Positions 56,709 to 64,000 of a DNA stretch of 64,000 nucleotides are shown one piece after another. The DNA lies in NCBI GenBank assembly GCA_016873435.1, contig VGXF01000002.1, positions 62,001 through 126,000 on the forward strand, read 5' to 3'. Source of the DNA: Nitrospira sp. (GTDB lineage Bacteria > Nitrospirota > Nitrospiria > Nitrospirales > Nitrospiraceae). The translations under genes were made by a program, and so were the position numbers. Numbering within the stretch: the stretch's first letter is position 1; every line of letters begins with the position of its first letter. A model generated the notes under the pieces. It made no database searches. It was given only the letters and a program-made list of their open reading frames with translations, and was not told the origin of the DNA.

Positions 56709-59700
56709 ATGCTGAAGGTCGTCACCGGATCCTACCATCCCGAACTCGAAGCCGCGCTTGTCAAAGAAATCTGCTCCCTCAAGTTCGCCGATTCCTGTGC
56801 GCCCATCGCGCTAATCGTTCCGTCCGATCCGCTGAAGCGGCGGCTCAAGCAATTGTTGTGTGTTGAGCATATGCTGACGCTGCTGGACGTGCGCGTGCTG
56901 ACTTTTCATCAATTGGCGGTGCAACTGGCGGGCGAGCGGCAGGCGGTTAAGGGCGAGGCGTCTCCTGAGGTTGTGCCGGATTTGTTTTTCGGCGCGCTGC
57001 TCCGGCACGTGGCGCAGCGGCGCCTGCCCGGCACAGAAGCGCTGGATGTGTCAGTACTGGCGCCCGGCGGGTGGCATACGTTCTGGGCTACGATTCGTGA
57101 TCTGAAGGATGCACTGGTTGAGCCAAGCGATGCCTTGCGCGGCATCCGCGATGGCGTCTTCGCAACCGAAGATGCCGACTGGCTGCGAGCGCTCTTCACG
57201 CTTTACGCAGCGGTGCGCGAGGCGGGGCGGGTGTTGGAGGTCGGGTCGGCGGATGACCTAGCGGCGTCGGTGCAGGCCTGGGTGCCGGAGTCGCCGTTTG
57301 TAAAACGGCTGGCGCGCGTCTGTTACTACGGGTTCTACGACCTGACCCAGGTGCAGTTGTCCTTCTTTGAGGCCATTGCCCGTGCGGCCGAGACGACGCT
57401 CTATTTCCCTTCCGGTGACGGACCAGCCTTCGCCTTCGCGAAAAAATTCTTCGAGCGGTCGCTGGCGCCGCTAGCGGCATCGCCCGATCAGGTTGTCCGC
57501 GCCAGCCGTGGGAGCCGGGACCGCTGCCATAACCCTACCGTTCGCGTAATGCACGCGGCCGGTCCTGAGGACGAATTGACGCTGGTCTGCGTGGAGATCC
57601 TCACGCTGCTGGAAACTAACGGGTACCGACTCGACGAGATCGGCGTCGTGGCTCGCACGCTGGAGCCTTATCGCGCGTCGCTGCGGCGGACCTTCGACGG
57701 GCATCGGATTCCATTCGTGACCACTGCGCTACGGCCATTGCTGGAGGAGCCGGCTGCCAAAGCGGTACTGCAACTGGCCCGGCTGCCGCTGACCGACTAT
57801 TACCGCGTCCCAATGCTGGAGGTGCTCACGTCGCCGTACGCGGCCAGACCGGAACCGCGCGGGGAGGGTCCCGACTTCCGGCCCGATCTATGGTCGCTCA
57901 TCGCGCAGACACTGGGTATCACGCGCGGGCGTGACGAATGGCAGCGACTGATGGCGGCTGGCGAACTCGAAGTCTGGACCGGCGGATCTGAGGCTACGAC
58001 GGATGGCGCCCTTGACGCAGGTGGCGGCATCCGTATTGACGCCGTGCATGTACGCCATCTGGCCGGGGCGGTTGCGCGCCTGCTGGAGGACTGCTGCGCT
58101 TTGCCCGCGCAGGGCTCGATTGGCGAACTGACCGAGGCATTTATTCGCTTGATCCCGCGCCATTTGGCCGTGCCCGGCTTGCAGGGTAGTGACAACGACG
58201 AGGCACGTGACGTTTCGCAGCTGGTCGGACTGACGCTCACCGACGCGTTGCGCGCGCTGCGTCAGTTGGACCGATTAGGCGAGGTAGTGACATGGCAGGA
58301 ATGGACGGAATTGTTAACGCAGGCGATGGAAGGGGCCGCGATTCCACTGGAGCCCTTCGCGCATGCAGGCGTGCAGGTGCTTGATGCGATGGCAGCGCGC
58401 GGCCTGCCGTTCCGCGCGCTGTTCGTACTGGGCATGAACGAGCAGATTTTTCCGCGCGCCATTCGCGAAGACGCCTTTCTCAGGGACCGACACCGGCGTG
58501 TGTTGAGCGAAACCTTGGGCTACAAGATCGATGAAAAACTTGGCGGCCATGATGAGGAACGGTTGCTGGCTGCGCTGCTGGAGGCATCGGCACACGACCG
58601 GCTGACGCTGTGCTATCAACGCGCGGATGTGGATGGGCGTCCGCTGGCGCCCTCGTCGTACCTGGACGAACTGCGTGGGGAGGTTGATCGGGAGTCGGAG
58701 GTAGTGATGCCGCGCCGGCTGTCCGAGCGACTGGACCTGCCTCTGGGCGCCGCGCCGTTGCTCACGCGCGACGAGCTTGCCGTAGGCTGGATCGTGCATG
58801 GGCGCGATCCGATGCCGGTGCTCGACGCACTGGATCGGGCTCCAGCAGTCTTTCGCCACGGCATGGTGGCGCTGCACGAACTAGAAAGTGCCGTGCCCGG
58901 CCTCGGCCTTTACGACGGCCTGACCGGGAGGGTGGCACGTCATTGGGACGCGCTCATGACGCGTGGATTAGCGCCAACGCCCCTGGAACACTATGCGCGG
59001 TGCCCGTTTCAGTATTTTGCCGGGCAAGTCTTGCGGTTGGAACCAGTGCGCAGCCGCCCGTCGTACGAGCTGCCAGCACAGGCTTGGGGATTGCTTTGTC
59101 ATGACGTGGTGCACCGGTGTTATAAGCGCCTGTGTGAGGCTGGTTGGCCCTCCATCGCCATGGCGGACTCTACAAAACAGACACACATTGAAAGGGCGAC
59201 CGCTGAAAGCTTTGCCGATTATAGCGTGACGCACGGCTGCGGTTATCCGCTGCTTTGGGCAATGGCGCAAGAGGCAATCCGTTCGCTCGTAGCAGCGGTG
59301 GTGCAATCCGATGAAGCCTCATGGCGCGAGACTGGATTCCGCCCGGTAGCGTTCGAAGTCGAGGCGTCCGGCAATCTCGCATCGCTTGGTGAGTCGGTGC
59401 TGGCGTCGCTGCGCGTGCGTGGACGCCTAGACCGGATGGACCGGGGGGAGGCCCCCCCGCGCCTTCGAATCGTGGATTACAAATATCGTCACGGCGGACG
59501 CATGAAGGACGACGATCGCAATCTGGCCCAGTCAGCTGTCCGCGGATATCGGCTGCAGCCGCCGCTATACGCGCGCCTACAGCCGGAAGGACAGCCAGAT
59601 CCGCCGCATGCCGTCGAGTTTATTTTTCTGGGGCCGCGCTGGCAGACGCCGGTCGAACGGACGTCGTTTGAGTGGCCGGCGCCCGACAGTGCGGATGGCC

Positions 59701-59915
59701 ATGCCATCCTCCGCACACTCCAGAGGCTGACGGACGGCATTCGGGAGGGTCGGTACTTCGTGTTGCCCAACGGCTATTGCGACTATTGCGCGTTTACCGT
59801 GGCCTGCCGCCGCTATCATGGGCCGACCTGGTGGCGCACGCACATGTCAGCTGCGGCAAAGGAATTGCGGCAGGTGCGGCGGGAAACATTGGAACAGCGC
59901 ACGGACAACGAGTGA
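56709..59915 (+). CDS. addB: AddB-type helicase-nuclease subunit
   Basis: A 1,068-residue protein of the AddB/RexB kind (inactivated helicase fold plus nuclease), partner of AddA in resecting DNA double-strand ends. The UvrD-like N-terminal half lacks a proper Walker A, as in many AddB relatives. RALFVLGMNEQIFPRAIREDAFL (in part: VLGMNEQIFP) is a family segment. The C-terminal PD-(D/E)xK nuclease shows GRLDRMD and LRIVDYKYR, flanked by iron-sulfur cysteines in YARCPFQYF and YCDYCAFTVACRR. The stop overlaps addA by GTGA. Confidence 0.87.
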   Translation: MLKVVTGSYHPELEAALVKEICSLKFADSCAPIALIVPSDPLKRRLKQLLCVEHMLTLLDVRVLTFHQLAVQLAGERQAVKGEASPEVVPDLFFGALLRHVAQRRLPGTEALDVSVLAPGGWHTFWATIRDLKDALVEPSDALRGIRDGVFATEDADWLRALFTLYAAVREAGRVLEVGSADDLAASVQAWVPESPFVKRLARVCYYGFYDLTQVQLSFFEAIARAAETTLYFPSGDGPAFAFAKKFFERSLAPLAASPDQVVRASRGSRDRCHNPTVRVMHAAGPEDELTLVCVEILTLLETNGYRLDEIGVVARTLEPYRASLRRTFDGHRIPFVTTALRPLLEEPAAKAVLQLARLPLTDYYRVPMLEVLTSPYAARPEPRGEGPDFRPDLWSLIAQTLGITRGRDEWQRLMAAGELEVWTGGSEATTDGALDAGGGIRIDAVHVRHLAGAVARLLEDCCALPAQGSIGELTEAFIRLIPRHLAVPGLQGSDNDEARDVSQLVGLTLTDALRALRQLDRLGEVVTWQEWTELLTQAMEGAAIPLEPFAHAGVQVLDAMAARGLPFRALFVLGMNEQIFPRAIREDAFLRDRHRRVLSETLGYKIDEKLGGHDEERLLAALLEASAHDRLTLCYQRADVDGRPLAPSSYLDELRGEVDRESEVVMPRRLSERLDLPLGAAPLLTRDELAVGWIVHGRDPMPVLDALDRAPAVFRHGMVALHELESAVPGLGLYDGLTGRVARHWDALMTRGLAPTPLEHYARCPFQYFAGQVLRLEPVRSRPSYELPAQAWGLLCHDVVHRCYKRLCEAGWPSIAMADSTKQTHIERATAESFADYSVTHGCGYPLLWAMAQEAIRSLVAAVVQSDEASWRETGFRPVAFEVEASGNLASLGESVLASLRVRGRLDRMDRGEAPPRLRIVDYKYRHGGRMKDDDRNLAQSAVRGYRLQPPLYARLQPEGQPDPPHAVEFIFLGPRWQTPVERTSFEWPAPDSADGHAILRTLQRLTDGIREGRYFVLPNGYCDYCAFTVACRRYHGPTWWRTHMSAAAKELRQVRRETLEQRTDNE

Positions 59916-62900
59916 CGCCAGAGAAAGTCGACATTCCAGATCAGCCCGTCCGCCGCTTGGCGGAGACGACCTTCGATCGGAACGTGGTCGTGGTGGCGGG
60001 CGCCGGCACGGGCAAGACGACATTGCTGGTCAACCGGCTGATCCATCTCCTGATGCGGGAGCCCCATGCAGTCGGGATCACGCGACTGGTCGCGCTGACC
60101 TTCACGAACAAGGCGGCGACGGAGATGAAGATCCGCCTGCGCGAACGGCTGCGCGGGTTGCTGGAGGTCGAGTCACCCTCGCACGAGCCCGGCACGGTGA
60201 CGGTGGCTGACCTGCGCGAGCGTTACGGCGTGTCACGCGAAGTCATCGAAACCCGGGTCAAAGCGGCGCTGCGTGATCTGGACAAGGCACAGATCGGGAC
60301 TCTGCACAGCTTTGCGGCGCATGTGCTGCGTCTTTATCCGCTGGAAAGCGGCGTGGATCCGAATTTTCAGACGGACGACGGCGAATCGCAGTGGGACGAG
60401 CATTTCGCCACGCAGTGGGACTGCTGGCTGGATCGCGAACTGGTCCTCAGGGGACCGAACACGGCGCGCTGGCGGCGGGTGCTGGCGCAGCAGGGGGTGG
60501 ACGGATTACGCGAGATGGCGCAGGCGCTGCGAAGCGAGCTGATTCCGCTTGGCGAGCTAGGCCGGGAGACTGGCAAGGGACTGTTGCCGCCGGCCCTGCG
60601 TAACTGGTTGATGGCGAAATGCGATCGAGCCACGGCGTTGCTGGCTGGACGGCCGCAGGGCAAGCCGCAAAAGGCCGATACGATGTTGCGCGCAGCGCAG
60701 ACCGTCTGTACCGCGCTGGTGGATCATGGTCTGGCTGGTGTGGAGACGCTCGACGCATCCTGCCGCGCTGAGTTGGCTCGCGAGCTGGGATCCAAAACCG
60801 CCAAATGGAGCGAGGCAGATTTTGCGGAGGCGGCGCAGGTGATTCGCGCTGCGCAGCAGGCGCTGGCGATCGACCACGCGCTGATGCAGGACCTGCTGGC
60901 GTTGCTGTGCCCCTTCATCGAACAGTGTCGCGCGTCATTTGTAGCGCAGGGCTGGGTGTCCTTCGACGGTCTGCTCGCGCGAGCGTGCGCGCTGCTGCAC
61001 GCGCATCCAGGCATTCGCGAGCGGCTTAAGCACGACTATCAGGTCGTGCTGGTGGACGAGTTTCAGGACACGGACCCCGTGCAGTATGAGATCATCCTCT
61101 ACCTGGCTGAGCAAGCGGGTCAAACGGCGACTGACTGGCGGGCGGTGGAACTCGAACCGGGTAAGCTCTTCATTGTCGGCGATCCCAAGCAGTCGATCTA
61201 CGCTTTCCGCCGGGCTGATATCGAAGCCTTCGAGCAGGTGGTGCGAAAGATTACCGCGACGGGCGGCCTCGTCTACGAACTGACAACCAATTTTCGAAGT
61301 GACAAACACGTGCTGGACGTGGTCAATCCGCTCTTCGACCGGTTATTGGTCCGCCAGGAGAACATTCAGCCGCAGAATGTGCCGCTGGTCGTGCGGCCAC
61401 AACGGGCACACCGCATGGCCGAGCCGGGCGTGCACGTGCGCATTGTGAAAACTGGAACGGACGGCGAGGCTGTGGAATCGGCGACGGCGACGCGCTTCGA
61501 AGCCGAACAACTGGCGACATGGCTGAAGGAAAAACTAATCGGACACGAAATATTGACCGATGCATCGGGGCGACGCGAGCCGCTCAAGCCGGGCCATGTC
61601 GCGTTGCTGTTTCGTAAGCTGACCCAGGCACAGGACTATCTGGAGGCGTTGCGCCGCCACGACATCGCGTACATTACAGATGGGGAAAAGCATTTCTACA
61701 AGCGGCAGGAAGTCATTGATCTGATCAACGTCCTGCGTGTGGTCGAGAATCCGCATGACGCCATCGCCATGACCGGTCTGCTGCGCTCGTCTCTCGGAGG
61801 GCTGCCGGATCGCGAAGTGGACGCGCTGTACCAACTGGAGGCCTTCGATTATCGTCAGGCCGAACGGCTGGCTCGATGGGACAGTCCGCACGCCGGGGCT
61901 ATGCGGGATTTGTATGCAAGATTGTTGTCGCTCCATCAGGCGGCGCCGCGGGTTCCGCTGCCGGATGCGATGGAGCTGGTCTTTTCCTCGCTGCCAGTGC
62001 TGGAGCTGGCGGCGGCCTCACTCCACGGCGAGCAGGCGGTGGCGAATCTACTGAAAGTCCGGCAGATGGCCGCCGAGGTGGCTGCGCGGCCGCAGGTCAC
62101 GCTCTCGGCTTTTGTGGAGTTGATGATTGCGCGGTTGGACGAGCAGCCGGATGAAGCCGAGAGTGCGCTGGCAGAAGATTCGTTGGACGCGGTGCGTGTG
62201 CTGACAATTCACAAGGCGAAGGGGTTGGAATTTCCCGTGGTCGTGCTGCCGGGATTCCATCATGGTGCCGGGCGAGGGCGCGAACTTCCGCTGGTGGCCT
62301 ATGACTGGGCGACGGGGGTCTATGGCCTCAACTGGGAGGGGCGCTGCAACGCGGGTGCGGTGCTGGTGAACGAAAAAGTCCGGCTACGGGAAGAGGCCGA
62401 GCGGCGCCGGCTCTTCTACGTCGGCATGACCCGCGCGCGGGAACGGCTCGTGTTGTCCGGTGGCTGGCCTAGTCAGCAGGCGAAGGGGACGTTCTTCAGT
62501 CTGCTGCGTGAGGCGGCCACGGGTGAGCTCGGCGCAGACGATCTAGACGCAGTACAGATCGGTCCGGTACCACTGGCGCAGACGGTGGTCATGGCGGGGG
62601 ACCGTGCGCCGAAGCGCCGGCGGGCGGTGCCGACCCGGCTGCGGGCTTCGCCTGAGTGGCCGGCGCTAGCCAAGCGGTGGGCGCAGCGTGATGCCGCGTG
62701 GGAGGCAATCCGGACCACGCCGGTACATCTGACGCCCACCTCGCTGCGCGTCGAGAAAAACCAGCCGGTTGGGGTTCGCTCAGCCGGGACTGGGGAGCGG
62801 AGCCGTCTCGTTGGCACTCTGGCGCATTGCGTGCTGCAATGCTGGCAGTTCGATCAGCCGGCAGATCAGTTGGCCGCTCATCTCCAAGCGGTCTGTACGC

Positions 62901-63367
62901 AGCTTGAGGACAAGTGGCGGGGATGCCAGGAGGAATTGATGGGCGAACTGCGCGAGATGTTCGAGACATTTCTAGGGTCCGACGTCTACGGCGATCTGCA
63001 GCGGGCTGAGATCATCGGCCGCGAAGTACCGTTCCTCATGCCGTGGGAAGGCAATGGGCCGGGGGGTATGGACCACGGGGCAGATCATGCTCAGGCTAAT
63101 TTCCCCCTATCGTCTATCGCCTATCACCCATCGCCTGTCCCCTCCGTCATGGAAGGCGTCATCGACGTGCTCTATCGGCTTGACGGCCGCGTGCGAGTTG
63201 CCGATTACAAGACGGATCAGGTAGAAGATAGCGAGCTGGTAGCCCGCGTTGCCACTTACGCGCCGCAGGTGCAGGTTTATCGGGCTGCCGTATCGAAGTG
63301 CCTGGGGCTTGCTGATGTCGGGGCGGATATTATCTTTTTGCGACACGGAACATCGGTGTCATTGTAA
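59912..63367 (+). CDS. addA: AddA-type UvrD helicase-nuclease, with repeat module in frame
   Basis: A 1,151-residue UvrD-like 3'-5' helicase with C-terminal nuclease. Walker A VVAGAGTGKTTLLVNR, motif II VDEFQDTDPVQ, motif III GDPKQSIYAFRRAD, motif IV region TTNFRSD, motif V TIHKAKGLEFPVV, motif VI VGMTRARERL. The nuclease site has GVIDVLYRLDGRV and VADYKTDQ. Between REVPFLMPW and VMEGVIDV about 33 extra residues are encoded by a heptad repeat module (63050-63148). GTG 59912 overlaps the addB stop. With AddB it should load RecA after resecting ends. Confidence 0.9.
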   Translation: MTPEKVDIPDQPVRRLAETTFDRNVVVVAGAGTGKTTLLVNRLIHLLMREPHAVGITRLVALTFTNKAATEMKIRLRERLRGLLEVESPSHEPGTVTVADLRERYGVSREVIETRVKAALRDLDKAQIGTLHSFAAHVLRLYPLESGVDPNFQTDDGESQWDEHFATQWDCWLDRELVLRGPNTARWRRVLAQQGVDGLREMAQALRSELIPLGELGRETGKGLLPPALRNWLMAKCDRATALLAGRPQGKPQKADTMLRAAQTVCTALVDHGLAGVETLDASCRAELARELGSKTAKWSEADFAEAAQVIRAAQQALAIDHALMQDLLALLCPFIEQCRASFVAQGWVSFDGLLARACALLHAHPGIRERLKHDYQVVLVDEFQDTDPVQYEIILYLAEQAGQTATDWRAVELEPGKLFIVGDPKQSIYAFRRADIEAFEQVVRKITATGGLVYELTTNFRSDKHVLDVVNPLFDRLLVRQENIQPQNVPLVVRPQRAHRMAEPGVHVRIVKTGTDGEAVESATATRFEAEQLATWLKEKLIGHEILTDASGRREPLKPGHVALLFRKLTQAQDYLEALRRHDIAYITDGEKHFYKRQEVIDLINVLRVVENPHDAIAMTGLLRSSLGGLPDREVDALYQLEAFDYRQAERLARWDSPHAGAMRDLYARLLSLHQAAPRVPLPDAMELVFSSLPVLELAAASLHGEQAVANLLKVRQMAAEVAARPQVTLSAFVELMIARLDEQPDEAESALAEDSLDAVRVLTIHKAKGLEFPVVVLPGFHHGAGRGRELPLVAYDWATGVYGLNWEGRCNAGAVLVNEKVRLREEAERRRLFYVGMTRARERLVLSGGWPSQQAKGTFFSLLREAATGELGADDLDAVQIGPVPLAQTVVMAGDRAPKRRRAVPTRLRASPEWPALAKRWAQRDAAWEAIRTTPVHLTPTSLRVEKNQPVGVRSAGTGERSRLVGTLAHCVLQCWQFDQPADQLAAHLQAVCTQLEDKWRGCQEELMGELREMFETFLGSDVYGDLQRAEIIGREVPFLMPWEGNGPGGMDHGADHAQANFPLSSIAYHPSPVPSVMEGVIDVLYRLDGRVRVADYKTDQVEDSELVARVATYAPQVQVYRAAVSKCLGLADVGADIIFLRHGTSVSL
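63050..63148 (+). repeat. Heptad inverted-repeat module 10 inside addA
   Basis: Left units GGCAATG/GGCCGGG/GGGTATG and right units CTATCGT/CTATCGC/CTATCAC; the right arm read backwards gives GGCGATG/GGTGATA. The arms share about 13 of 22 complementary positions. The insert is about 99 bp, a multiple of three, and keeps the addA frame open. Confidence 0.6.
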
Positions 63368-63385
63368 GTGGAGGAGCGATGCGCA

Positions 63386-63811
63386 ATGATTAGAACGCTT
63401 GTCGTGCTGGTGCTGCTCGGTGTGTTTGTGAGCGGGTGCGCTAGCGGTGAAGGCGGGCGTCGGACCCTGGAGCAGGCGCTGCATGCGCCCAAGGGCAGCG
63501 TGCCGGCCGCGGATGCCGCCAACGAGGCCGGCATCAAGCTCTTCTATAACCGCCAGTGGGACGAAGCCCGGACACAGTTCGAAGTAGCCATCAAGGCCCA
63601 GCCGATGCTGGCGCAGGCGCATTACAATCTTGGACTAGTCTTCGACGCGCAGCGCAAGGACAAGGAGGCGCGTAAGCATTTCATCGAAGCCGCCAACCTG
63701 GCCCCTGGCGATAAGGATATCTGGAACTCGCCGGCGTTGCGCAGCCACGGCAGCTTCTATATCCCAGAAAAAGCCGGGTCGATTTTCTCTGACCCGAAAC
63801 AGCATCACTGA
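63386..63811 (+). CDS. TPR-repeat lipoprotein
   Basis: A 141-residue lipoprotein. Lipobox VFVSGCAS gives a lipidated Cys at about residue 17. One to two TPR repeats follow (about 55-115, AGIKLFYNRQWDEARTQFEVAIKAQP; HYNLGLVFDAQRKDKEARKHFIEAA), which bind partner proteins. GGAGGAG precedes the ATG at 63386. It is 18 bp after addA. Confidence 0.75.
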   Translation: MIRTLVVLVLLGVFVSGCASGEGGRRTLEQALHAPKGSVPAADAANEAGIKLFYNRQWDEARTQFEVAIKAQPMLAQAHYNLGLVFDAQRKDKEARKHFIEAANLAPGDKDIWNSPALRSHGSFYIPEKAGSIFSDPKQHH

Positions 63812-63812
63812 G

Positions 63813-64000
63813 CATGCCCGGTCGCAAGCAGGCCCGCTCCTCTGCGATCCCGCCCAGGGAATTCGAGCGGCTGGTCAAGCGGGCGGTTGCGTCCCTGCCT
63901 TCTGCCTATCGCCAATATCTGGACAATATCGCCGTGGTCGTTGAGGCGGAACCCTCCCGTAAGGTGCTGGACGACATGGAGCTAGCGTCTGAGGACGATC
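63813..64000 (+). CDS. Minimal metalloprotease (zincin family), truncated by window edge
   Basis: ATG 63813 begins a frame running off the window (62 codons visible). The segment FERLVKRAVASLPSAYRQYLDNIAVVVEAEPS matches the start of the small 'metallopeptidase family' (PF06262-like) proteins, which normally carry an HExxH motif later. That motif lies beyond the window, so this is a family guess from the N-terminus. It starts 1 bp after the TPR lipoprotein stop. Confidence 0.65.

Overview
The window looks like a GC-rich (roughly 60% GC) chromosomal segment from a Gram-negative, urea-using bacterium, most likely a Nitrospira relative (phylum Nitrospirota). The clues are a porin + urtABCDE + ureABCFGD block, a large class II (adenosylcobalamin) ribonucleotide reductase, a TIGR04073-type protein, and complete Lnt/LolD lipoprotein machinery. 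The genus is an inference from gene content and order; no 16S rRNA gene is present. I see no insertion sequence, prophage or CRISPR array.

Layout. 1-4.3 kb: hemW (minus strand) and small mostly unknown proteins, including two neighbouring BamE-fold-like envelope proteins. 4.4-12.7 kb: metH, rph, rdgB, tRNA-Pro(UGG), tRNA-Arg(UCU), a short mutY, a Nudix hydrolase and a DEDD exonuclease. 12.7-25.9 kb: a lipoprotein, then a porin, the urea ABC transporter (urtABCDE) and urease (ureABCFGD), all plus-strand, behind a leader that can fold as an intrinsic terminator or a competing antiterminator. 25.9-28.9 kb: miaB - lipoprotein - mtaB (minus). 29-31 kb: a secreted protein, an AmpG-like permease and a small membrane protein. 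31.1-36.4 kb: nrdJ behind a NrdR box and DnaA boxes, an interrupted ORF, a small cupin and a tandem-ACT protein. 36.4-37.0 kb: a possible structured RNA and a very AT-rich stretch. 37-41 kb: a CNNM/CorC protein, ligA, a LysM lipoprotein. 41.1-47.9 kb: a complete trpEGDCFBA operon. 48-54.2 kb: the minus-strand operon lnt-prfB-lysS-lolE-like-lolD, with the programmed frameshift in prfB. 54.3-64 kb: TIGR04073 protein, def, a GcvR-like ACT protein, a thioredoxin-fold protein, a 54-residue zinc ribbon, addB-addA, a TPR lipoprotein and the start of a minimal metalloprotease.

How genes work together: porin, UrtABCDE and urease form an uptake-and-hydrolysis route turning external urea into ammonia and CO2; trpEGDCFBA makes tryptophan from chorismate; Lnt finishes, and LolD with its permease releases, the many lipoproteins seen here; MutY, Nudix, RdgB, LigA and AddAB form a scattered genome-maintenance set.

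The most unusual signal is a family of about 75-99 bp modules sitting mostly between co-directional genes. Each is built from degenerate 7-nt (sometimes 6-nt) tandem repeats laid out as an imperfect inverted pair, with a different repeat word at nearly every site. Most fill the gap exactly from stop codon to next start codon, and the downstream genes mostly lack a Shine-Dalgarno sequence. One copy lies in frame inside addA.
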